The notes under the pieces: model-generated
What the model was told of the DNA's origin: nothing
Databases searched by the model: none
The model's input: only the letters and a program-made list of their open reading frames with translations
Position numbers and translations under genes: made by a program
In this document: piece by piece, positions 1-4,764 of the stretch
How positions within the stretch are numbered: position 1 is the first letter of the stretch
Layout of the letters: each line of letters starts with the position of its first letter
Source of the DNA: Clostridia bacterium
GTDB lineage: Bacteria > Bacillota > Clostridia > Oscillospirales > CAG-272
NCBI GenBank assembly: GCA_900763885.1
Contig: CAAFLY010000212.1
Coordinates: 1-8,041 of the forward strand
Direction: 5' to 3'
Length of the DNA stretch: 8,041 bases

Positions 1-56
1 AAGTCAAACAAGCCGACCGCAAGTCAAACAAGCCAAACGCCAGTGAAAGCAGATAA

Positions 57-86
57 TGCCCAAGGGCAATCGGGACAAGTCCCGAT
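57..86. other. Tandem hairpins with two-base loops in the left repeat
   Basis: Two hairpins lie back to back. TGCCC-AA-GGGCA occupies 57-68 (5-bp stem). ATCGGGAC-AA-GTCCCGAT occupies 69-86 (8-bp stem). The second is a further copy of the hairpin found at 184-199 and 7794-7809, but its pair next to the CGGGAC core is T-A instead of G-C or C-G. The right-edge repeat lacks this segment. Confidence 0.65.
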
Positions 87-115
87 AACAAGCCGTACCG
101 CAGGTTTAGCCGAAG

Positions 116-149
116 CCGTGCGGATCGGTACTTCGTACCTGCCGCACGG
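116..149. other. Long imperfect hairpin, shared with the right-edge repeat
   Basis: CCGTGCGG (116-123) pairs with CCGCACGG (142-149), and GGTAC (127-131) pairs with GTACC (135-139) around a TTC loop, with an ATC/TG internal loop between the stems. The right copy at 7846-7879 has the same fold, with one A-T pair replaced by a G-T (wobble) pair, so pairing is kept in RNA read in the right-copy plus-strand sense. Confidence 0.7.
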
Positions 150-183
150 GAACATTCGCCGACTGCAGGTCAAAAGATAGGGC

Positions 184-199
184 GCGGGACAAGTCCCGC
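184..199 (-). other. Hairpin directly after the mreC stop codon
   Basis: GCGGGAC-TT-GTCCCGC (minus strand) is a 7-bp stem with a 2-base loop that starts immediately after the mreC TAA. It could stabilise or end the mreC transcript. However, the following bases (GCCCTATCTTTTG) are not a clean U-tract, so it is not called as an intrinsic terminator. It is also part of the dispersed repeat, so its position may simply mark the repeat boundary. Confidence 0.5.
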
Positions 200-1039
200 T
201 TATTCCGCGTACTGCGTGAAGGACGTCACGATCATCACGTTGTCCAGCGCGGAGATCGGCGCCGCACATTCGATCTCGGCGGTGAGAGAGCGCGTGTACG
301 GGTTCTCCCGCACCGACCGCACATACCCGACCACCAAACCGCGCGGGTAAATGTCGCCGTAGCCGGAGGAGAGGATCCGGTCCCCCTCGGCGATGTCCGC
401 GTCCGCGGGGAGATAGTTCATCACGCATATGCCGTCGCCGGAACGGGTGAAATCCCCCTCCACGATGCCCGACGCGTGGGACCGCTCCACGTACGCGCCG
501 ACCGCGGACTGCGCCTCCACTATGGTGGTGACCCGCGACCAGCCCTTGCCCACCTCCGTGATCCGGCCCACCAGCCCCTGCGGACAGACCACCGGCATGC
601 CGATCGTGATCCCCGCGCCTTCCCCGACGTCAAGGGTCAGGATCGAGGCGTAATTCCCGTTTTCCCGCCCCGTGACGTCCGCCGCGGTGAACTGATAATC
701 CATGTGCGCCGTCTTCATTTCGAGGAAATCGCTGACCCACGCATACATCTCCTCAATCTCGCGGTTGTCGTAGATCTGCGCCTGGAGCGACGATACCTTC
801 TCCCGGAGCGCCGCGTTCTCCTCCACCAGCGCGTCAAATTTGTAAAAATACCCGGTGAAGCCGTCCACGGCGTCCGCGGTCGCCAAAAACAGCTTCTGCA
901 TCGGCACGAGCAGGGCGTTCAGCGTGTCCCGCAGCGGGAACGTGATCCCCATCTGGTAATATACCGTCGGCACAATGGTGCATAAGAGGGTCAGCACCGT
1001 TATGATGTAGAAAAAGCGGTTTTTGAAGTATTTTTTCAT
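200..1039 (-). CDS. mreC: Rod shape-determining protein MreC
   Basis: MreC is a bitopic membrane protein that links the cytoplasmic MreB filaments to the periplasmic-side cell-wall elongation machinery (MreD, PBP2, RodA). The 279 residues, a normal family length, show the expected order: a short basic N-terminus, one membrane helix at about residues 9-29 (YIITVLTLLC), a coiled coil at about 68-95 (ALVEENAALREKV), then the MreC beta domain. The latter includes VTGRENGNY (122-130), VVCPQGLVGRI (150-160) and the hallmark SSGYGDIYPRGLVVG (224-238). The ATG at 1039 has an SD (GGAGG, 1048-1052) 8 bases upstream. It lies 39 bp after mreB with no promoter or terminator seen between, so the two are probably one transcript. 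mreD, the usual next gene, is not in the 199 bp that follow; a dispersed repeat begins at the stop codon instead. Confidence 0.96.
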   Translation of the reverse strand: MKKYFKNRFFYIITVLTLLCTIVPTVYYQMGITFPLRDTLNALLVPMQKLFLATADAVDGFTGYFYKFDALVEENAALREKVSSLQAQIYDNREIEEMYAWVSDFLEMKTAHMDYQFTAADVTGRENGNYASILTLDVGEGAGITIGMPVVCPQGLVGRITEVGKGWSRVTTIVEAQSAVGAYVERSHASGIVEGDFTRSGDGICVMNYLPADADIAEGDRILSSGYGDIYPRGLVVGYVRSVRENPYTRSLTAEIECAAPISALDNVMIVTSFTQYAE

Positions 1040-1078
1040 GGGCGCGCCCTCCTCTGTGGGAAATTGACCTCTCCGCCG

Positions 1079-2080
1079 TTACCGCGAACGGAATCTTCCG
1101 CCGGTCGGGATCCCGTCGGATTCGATGATCCTGCCGATCCCGGTCACAACACTGTCGATCGGGGATTTGGCGACCACGGTCCGGATCCCCGTGATGCGCG
1201 AGATGAGCAGCGGCAGTCCCGCCATCAGCGCTCCGCCTCCCGAAAGCATGATCCCCGTGTCGTAGATGTCCGCGGCAAGCTCCGGCGGGGTGTTCTCCAG
1301 CGTGGTCCGGATGCTCTCCACAATGTGCTGCACCTGATCCTCCATCGCTTCCCGGATCTCCGCCGAATTGACCGCCACGATCGCCGGCAGCCCGTTCAAC
1401 AGGTTCCGCCCCTGCACGCGCATTTCCCCACGATCCGCCGCCGGATGCACGCTCCCGATCCGCTTCTTCAGCATCTCCGCCGTCACGTCGCCGATCAGAA
1501 TGTTGTATTTCCGCTTGATGTACGCGATGATCGATTCGTCCAGCTCGTCCCCCGCGATCCGCAGAGACGTCGACAGCACGATCCCGCCCAGCGACAGCAC
1601 CGCCACCTCCGTCGTCCCGCCGCCAATGTCCACAATCATGCAGCCGCGCGCGTCCTCGACCCGCAGTCCGCTGCCGATCGCCGCCGCCACCGGTTCCTCG
1701 ATCAGCGACACCGATTGCGCCCCCGCCTCCAGCGTCACATCCTCCACGGCACGCTTTTCTACCTCCGTCACGCCGTACGGAATGCACACGCTGACCCGCG
1801 GCCGGCTCATGATCGTGTTGCCCGACACCTTTTTGAAATAGTGGCGCAGCATGGAGGCCGTAATGTCAAATTCCGCGATCACACCGTCCTTCAGCGGACG
1901 CATGGCGACAATGGACCCCGGCGTCTTGCCCAGCATCAGCTTCGCCTCACTGCCGACCGCTACAACCTTTCGCGACCGCGCTTCCACAGCTACCACCGAG
2001 GGCTCCCGCAGCGCGATCCCGCGCCCTTTTACATAAATCAACGTATTCGCCGTGCCAAGATCAATTCCGATAGATTTCAT
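1079..2080 (-). CDS. mreB: Rod shape-determining protein MreB (bacterial actin)
   Basis: MreB polymerises on ATP into membrane-associated filaments that orient lateral wall synthesis. The 333 residues are of normal length and contain the actin-superfamily ATP-binding motifs: phosphate-1 GIDLGTANT (5-13), phosphate-2 DIGGGTTEVAV (151-161) and the adenosine motif LSGGGALMAGL (279-289). Also present are VCIPYGVTEVEKRAV (98-112), EEPVAAAIGSG (128-138) and the TAEMLKKRIGS segment (200-210). I chose the ATG at 2080: it has GGAG (2086-2089) 5 bases upstream and gives the family-typical MKSIGIDLGT start. A GTG at 2086 in the same frame would overlap that SD and has no SD of its own. Upstream, repeat A separates the gene from maf; radC, normally between maf and mreB in Bacillota, is absent. 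The sequence alone does not separate MreB from the paralogue Mbl, but the adjacent mreC favours MreB. Confidence 0.97.
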   Translation of the reverse strand: MKSIGIDLGTANTLIYVKGRGIALREPSVVAVEARSRKVVAVGSEAKLMLGKTPGSIVAMRPLKDGVIAEFDITASMLRHYFKKVSGNTIMSRPRVSVCIPYGVTEVEKRAVEDVTLEAGAQSVSLIEEPVAAAIGSGLRVEDARGCMIVDIGGGTTEVAVLSLGGIVLSTSLRIAGDELDESIIAYIKRKYNILIGDVTAEMLKKRIGSVHPAADRGEMRVQGRNLLNGLPAIVAVNSAEIREAMEDQVQHIVESIRTTLENTPPELAADIYDTGIMLSGGGALMAGLPLLISRITGIRTVVAKSPIDSVVTGIGRIIESDGIPTGGRFRSR

Positions 2081-2085
2081 ATTCA

Positions 2086-2089
2086 CTCC
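2086..2089 (-). promoter_or_regulatory. Ribosome binding site that decides the mreB start
   Basis: GGAG on the minus strand lies 5 bases before the ATG at 2080. It overlaps the in-frame GTG at 2086, which therefore cannot use it. This supports the shorter 333-residue MreB. Confidence 0.6.
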
Positions 2090-2132
2090 AAGGGAAACGG
2101 AAGCTCTCAGAAATGAAAGCCCCGCAAAGAAC

Positions 2133-2160
2133 TTTGTATATATTCATCCATTTTTGTCAG
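2133..2160 (-). promoter_or_regulatory. Possible sigma-A promoter for mreB-mreC
   Basis: On the minus strand CTGACA (2160-2155; 5 of 6 to TTGACA) is followed after 16 bp by TACAAA (2138-2133; 4 of 6 to TATAAT), within an AT-rich stretch that also contains TATATA. It sits about 50 bp upstream of the mreB ATG and just outside repeat A, where a promoter would be needed if transcription does not read through from maf. The match is modest. Confidence 0.3.
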
Positions 2161-2184
2161 CCCACAAGCAACAAAATACCAACA

Positions 2185-2288
2185 AGCTGCCCACAACCAC
2201 CACATAATACACGAAATCCAGCAGTCACTCCCCAAAAACGAGGTATCCTGCCACTACATAATACACTATATCCAGCAATCTCTCCCCG
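2185..2288 (-). repeat. Tandem 54-bp units at the outer end of copy A
   Basis: CACTACATAATACAC (2252-2266) recurs as CACCACATAATACAC (2198-2212), a period of 54 bp. The inner unit contains ACTATATCCA (2265-2274), the reverse complement of the TGGATATAGT motif of copies B and D. The outer unit is more degenerate. Confidence 0.65.
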
Positions 2289-2466
2289 TAGAAGGCGGAT
2301 GACTGCGTCAGCCGCTCGCGAACGATCTTCTCATGTACTGGACGGAGCAAAACTGGTGCGCACATGGACTTGCACAAACTAAATCCATCCATCCCCCTCA
2401 TAAAAGTTTTGCGGAGCTTTTTCAAAAGCGACCGTTCCCCCTCGTTCCCCCCGTCCCCCGCGTCTC
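2185..2466 (-). repeat. Dispersed intergenic repeat, copy A
   Basis: Copy A fills the gap between maf and mreB. From the maf stop codon outward (minus strand) it shows a G-rich end (about 2433-2466), the 41-bp block identical in all four copies (2400-2440), the middle part with GTTTGTGCAAGTCC, a hairpin at 2295-2315, and about two tandem units of 54 bp (2185-2288). The hairpin is a 4-bp outer stem, an A-G mismatch, TGAC/GTCA and a 3-base loop. In the middle segment it is subtype 1, shared with copy C (AGTACATGAG, GCGAGCGG). It lies where radC is expected by synteny. Confidence 0.85.
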
Positions 2467-3045
2467 CTAGCATCCCCGTTCCACCAAAGCCCAGTAAATG
2501 CGCCCCACCGGCAACCCAACCACATTGGCGTAGTCGCCGCGGATACAGCGGACAAAGCGGCAGGCAAGCTCCTGGATGCCGTAGGCGCCGGCCTTGTCGA
2601 AGGGGCGTGCGGTATCGACGTAGCGTTCGATCTCGGCGCGCGGGAGGGGATAGAACTCCACCTCGGTCACGTCGGCGAAGTGGGCGAAGATGCCGCCGGA
2701 ATCGCGCAGGCAGACCCCGGTAATGACCATGTGGACGCGCCCGGACAGGGACTCCAGCATCTCGATCGCGCGCGCCCGGGTGTGCGGCTTGCCGAGGATC
2801 TCGCGCGTTTGCGGCAGGTACACGACGGTGTCCGCCGACAGCACCGCCTCCCCCGCACGCAGGTGGTACGCCTCGCCCTTCCGCCGCGCCAGCTCCATGA
2901 CGTACGCCTCCGCTGCCCCCGCTTCCCCCGCGCGGTACGCCGTCTCGCTCTCGTCACAGTCCGTCGGGCGCACCTCATGCTCGATCCCTGCCTGCAGCAG
3001 CAGCTCATGCCGCCTCGGTGACGCGGATGCCAACACAATCTTCAT
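2467..3045 (-). CDS. maf: Maf family nucleoside triphosphate pyrophosphatase
   Basis: Maf proteins hydrolyse non-canonical or pyrimidine nucleoside triphosphates (family members act on dTTP/UTP or m7GTP) to the monophosphate and pyrophosphate, and are linked to septum formation. The 192 residues match the family length. Motifs seen: N-terminal IVLASASPRRHELL (3-16); SADTVV (70-75) with the likely catalytic Asp72; ILGKPHTRARA (83-93); LSGRVHMVITGV (100-111); DKAGAYGIQ (150-158); and GDYANVVGLP (170-179), where the family usually has GCYYNVVGLP. The ATG at 3045 has a perfect AAGGAG (3053-3058) 7 bases upstream. The gene is bracketed by inverted repeats A and B: B starts 35 bp before the start codon and A begins at the TAG stop. 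No room for a separate promoter remains outside repeat B, so it is probably co-transcribed with the upstream gene or started within B. The exact substrate cannot be assigned. Confidence 0.93.
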   Translation of the reverse strand: MKIVLASASPRRHELLLQAGIEHEVRPTDCDESETAYRAGEAGAAEAYVMELARRKGEAYHLRAGEAVLSADTVVYLPQTREILGKPHTRARAIEMLESLSGRVHMVITGVCLRDSGGIFAHFADVTEVEFYPLPRAEIERYVDTARPFDKAGAYGIQELACRFVRCIRGDYANVVGLPVGRIYWALVERGC

Positions 3046-3080
3046 ACTCTGACTCCTTATATACTGTTTCTGGGGATGCT

Positions 3081-3331
3081 GGGACTGGGAACGGGGGAAC
3101 GAGGGGAACGGTCGCTTTTGAAAAAGCTCCGCAAAACTTTTATGAAAAGGGGATATGGATATAGTTTGTGCAAGTCCGTTTGCGCACCAATATTGCTCCG
3201 TCCAAGTCCGCAGGAGATCGTTCTGGGGCGGCTGACACGGTCATCCGCCGTCTATTTGGAGAGATTGCTGGATATAGTGTATTGGGTAGTGGTAGGATAC
3301 CTTGTTTTGGGGAGGGATTGCTGGATATAGT
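3081..3331 (+). repeat. Dispersed intergenic repeat, copy B
   Basis: Copy B lies between maf and the DUF4321 gene, inverted relative to A. In plus-strand order it has a G-rich end (3081-3106), the 41-bp invariant block (3103-3143), the middle part with TGGATATAGT at 3156-3165, a hairpin at 3227-3249 (GGCGG/CCGCC, C-T mismatch, TGAC/GTCA, loop ACG), and about 1.5 tandem units of 53 bp. It is identical to copy D over 55 bp (3091-3145 against 4440-4494) and shares with D the subtype-2 middle (AAGTCCGCAGG, CTGGGGCGG). Confidence 0.85.
3258..3331 (+). repeat. Tandem 53-bp units at the outer end of copy B
   Basis: GGAGAGATTGCTGGATATAG (from 3258) recurs as GGAGGGATTGCTGGATATAG (from 3311), 53 bp apart. 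The second unit decays after TGGATATAGT at 3322-3331. Just upstream of this second motif is TTGTTT (3302-3307), 18 bp from TATAGT. Confidence 0.7.
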
Positions 3332-3365
3332 TTTATTGTTTGGTGTGTGGGGGCTTTTTTCTGGG

Positions 3366-3620
3366 TTATTTAATTACTTTTCTGCCGATCAGCAGGGTCA
3401 ATGTTACGAACAGGATATGGGCGATGGTGATTTTTACGGTGATGCCGAAGGTGACGACTAAGACGTGGAGATCGACGGTGACGGGGGAGGCGGTGCCGAA
3501 ATCCAAGCCGTAGGACAGGTATTTGAGAACCGGCGTGGCAGCCGTCACCTCCGCCACAAGCGATCCGACTACAACCCCCGCGCAAACAAGCAGCAGTGTG
3601 ACCCAAAAGGAACGACGCAT
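3366..3620 (-). CDS. DUF4321 family small membrane protein
   Basis: The product has 84 residues with two predicted membrane helices (about 5-24, FWVTLLLVCAGVVVGSLV; about 58-78, FGITVKITIAHILFVTLTLL) and a connecting loop with YGLDFGTASPVTVDLHV. The layout and the YG...P...DL...TFG pattern fit DUF4321, a Clostridia family of unknown function often found beside maf and mreB. That is recall, not a search. I chose the ATG at 3620 because GGAGG (3628-3632) sits 7 bases upstream. A longer in-frame start at 3698 would add 26 residues and reach into repeat C. The gene lies between the tandem-unit ends of repeats B and C, with only 54 bp before the first unit of C, so any promoter of its own would lie in or beside C. 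A role in the cell-shape cluster is inferred from position only. Confidence 0.85.
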   Translation of the reverse strand: MRRSFWVTLLLVCAGVVVGSLVAEVTAATPVLKYLSYGLDFGTASPVTVDLHVLVVTFGITVKITIAHILFVTLTLLIGRKVIK

Positions 3621-3627
3621 AAGGAAA

Positions 3628-3632
3628 CCTCC
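3628..3632 (-). promoter_or_regulatory. Ribosome binding site that decides the DUF4321 gene start
   Basis: GGAGG on the minus strand lies 7 bases before the ATG at 3620. It supports the 84-residue product over the 110-residue reading from 3698. Confidence 0.75.
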
Positions 3633-3674
3633 GATAAAAGTGAAAACTAAGCAAATCCCCAAAAACCAACCCCA

Positions 3675-3778
3675 ACGAGGAAACCTACCCCCACCCAATA
3701 CACTGTATCAAGCAGTCCCTCCCAAAATCGAGGTATCCTACCACTACCAATACACGAAATCCCGCACTCTCTCCCCGT
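3675..3778 (-). repeat. Tandem 54-bp units at the outer end of copy C
   Basis: CGAGGAAACC (from 3675) and CGAGGTATCC (from 3729) start two units 54 bp apart. Each continues with a CCA-rich part, AATACAC and an ATC-rich part, ending in CTCCC. Confidence 0.65.
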
Positions 3779-3950
3779 AGAAGGCGGATCACTGCGTGAG
3801 CCGCTCGCGAACGATCTCCTCATGTACTGGACGGAGCAATATTGGTGAGCAATCGGACTTGCACAAACTCCACCCATATCCACCCCCATATAAAAGTTTT
3901 GCGGAGCTTTTTCAAAAGCGACCGTTCCCCCCGTCCCAGCGTCCCCGTCT
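3675..3950 (-). repeat. Dispersed intergenic repeat, copy C
   Basis: Copy C lies between dut and the DUF4321 gene in the same orientation as A. From the dut stop outward (minus strand) it has a shorter G-rich end (about 3923-3950), the 41-bp invariant block (3890-3930), the subtype-1 middle (AGTACATGAG, GCGAGCGG), a hairpin at 3784-3804, and two tandem units of 54 bp (3675-3778). The inner stem of the hairpin is TCAC/GTGA, against TGAC/GTCA in A and B: two opposite substitutions that keep the pairing. Confidence 0.85.
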
Positions 3951-3955
3951 CAGAA

Positions 3956-4393
3956 TTATAGCCCAGTGCTGCCAAAGCCGCCGGACCCGCGCGTTGTGGA
4001 GGGGAGATCTGTGGTGATGTGGACAGAGGGGCGGAGGATGGGGAGGACGAGGAGCTGAGCGATGCGGTCGCCGGGGCGAATGAGGACGGGATCGGCGCCG
4101 AGATGGACGAGTCCGACCTGGATCTCGCCGCGGTAGTCGGCGTCCACGATGCCCACGCCGTTGGAGAGGGTCAGGCCGCGCTTGACCGCCAGTCCGGACC
4201 GCGCCGCGATCAGCAGCACCACGTCCGGCTCGGACGGGCAGACCGCGATCCCCGTCGGAATCAGCACACGCCCGCCCGGCGCCACCGCGATCTCTTCCTC
4301 GATGCACGCGCACAGGTCCGCGCCCGCCGCCTGCTCCGACTGAAACTGCGGCACTACTGCGTTTTCTCTGATTTTCTTGATGTACAGTGTCAT
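3956..4393 (-). CDS. dut: Deoxyuridine 5'-triphosphate nucleotidohydrolase (dUTPase)
   Basis: The enzyme hydrolyses dUTP to dUMP and pyrophosphate, keeping uracil out of DNA and feeding thymidylate synthesis; this family works as a homotrimer. The 145 residues are the standard length and all five conserved motifs are present: I AGADLCA (23-29), II ARSGLAVKRGL (64-74), III GIVDADYRGEIQV (81-93, with catalytic Asp84 and stacking Tyr87), IV RPGDRIAQLLV (106-116) and V, the glycine-rich C-terminal arm RGSGGFGSTG (135-144). The ATG at 4393 has AAGGA (4401-4405) 7 bases upstream. Trimeric dUTPases are also common in phages, but no phage gene is nearby and all neighbours are housekeeping genes. The gene stands alone between inverted repeats C and D, with C starting a few bases after the TAA stop. 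Confidence 0.96.
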   Translation of the reverse strand: MTLYIKKIRENAVVPQFQSEQAAGADLCACIEEEIAVAPGGRVLIPTGIAVCPSEPDVVLLIAARSGLAVKRGLTLSNGVGIVDADYRGEIQVGLVHLGADPVLIRPGDRIAQLLVLPILRPSVHITTDLPSTTRGSGGFGSTGL

Positions 4394-4417
4394 TTTATCA
4401 TCCTTAATTTATTATAC

Positions 4418-4712
4418 GGGGGACGGGGGGACGAGGGGGACGGGGGAACGAGGGGAACGGTCGCTTTTGAAAAAGCTCCGCAAAACTTTTATGAGGGGGA
4501 TGGGATGGATATAGTTTGTGCAAGTCCGTGTGCGCACCAATATGGCTCCGTCCAAGTCCGCAGGAGATCGTTCTGGGGCGGCTCACGCAGTGATCCGCCG
4601 TCTATTTGGAGCGACTGCTGGATATAGTGAATTGGTGGTGGCAGGATACCTTGTTTTTTGGAGCGACTTCTGGATATAGTGTATTGGTAGTGGCAGGATA
4701 CCTCGTTTTTTT
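4418..4712 (+). repeat. Dispersed intergenic repeat, copy D
   Basis: Copy D lies between the U32 gene and dut, oriented like B. In plus-strand order it has the longest G-rich end of the four (4418-4460, repeating a GGGGACGAGG-like unit), the 41-bp invariant block (4452-4492), TGGATATAGT at 4506-4515, the subtype-2 middle, a hairpin at 4577-4599 (GGCGG/CCGCC, C-T mismatch, TCAC/GTGA, loop GCA), and two tandem units of 52 bp. Compared with B, the hairpin carries a paired G-to-C and C-to-G change. Confidence 0.85.
4608..4712 (+). repeat. Tandem 52-bp units at the outer end of copy D
   Basis: GGAGCGACTGCTGGATATAG (from 4608) and GGAGCGACTTCTGGATATAG (from 4660) start two units 52 bp apart, and a third begins to match near 4712 (TGAGCG). 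Each unit carries TGGATATAGT (4619-4628, 4671-4680), a GTGGCAGGATACC segment and a T-run. Confidence 0.75.
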
Positions 4713-4764
4713 GAGCGGTTGTTTGATTTCTGTTTCCTTTTTTTGGTATGCTGCTGCTCCCTTA

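Larger units (their letters stand above)
1..199 (-). repeat. Left-edge dispersed repeat with hairpins, inverted relative to the right-edge copy
   Basis: This stretch downstream of mreC holds no gene. Its reverse complement matches 7794-7927 closely over about 100 bp: a GGGACTTGTCCC hairpin, a TGCAGTCGGC-type motif, a long hairpin around GGTACGAAGTACC, then GGCTTCGGCT and GGCTTGTTTGACTTGC. Compared with the right copy, this one carries an extra segment of roughly 50 bp (about 40-90) with two further hairpins, and a 20-bp tandem duplication at 1-20 and 21-40 (18 of 20 bases identical). The element begins right at the mreC stop codon. There is no transposase, so it looks like a non-autonomous or structural intergenic repeat. 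It may continue beyond the window. Confidence 0.8.

Noticed and set aside
834..1787. Minus-strand frame of 317 codons across mreB-mreC
   Set aside because: It overlaps both mreB and mreC in another frame and is rich in Gly, Arg and Ala. It is a composition artefact.
2402..2428. Invariant block as an intrinsic terminator after maf and dut
   Set aside because: The hairpin on the transcript strand is followed by CUCCGCAAAACUUUU rather than an immediate U-run, and the same block also lies upstream of both genes in the other orientation.
3058..3063. TATATA upstream of maf as a -10 box
   Set aside because: It overlaps the AAGGAG ribosome binding site, so the transcript would lack it.
3366..3698. 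Longer 110-residue version of the DUF4321 protein
   Set aside because: The extra 26 residues have no SD before them and extend into repeat C, while ATG 3620 has a perfect GGAGG.
3956..4393. dut as a phage remnant
   Set aside because: All five motifs are intact, flanking genes are housekeeping, and no integrase, attachment site or other phage gene is seen.
4411..4416. TATAAT on the minus strand upstream of dut
   Set aside because: It lies only 5 bp from the SD, so a start site would fall within the SD itself, and no -35 is found in the G-rich repeat end.
2185..4712. CRISPR array from the regularly sized 52-54 bp units
   Set aside because: Units are directly adjacent without unique spacers, occur in only 1.5-2 copies per site, and there are no cas genes.
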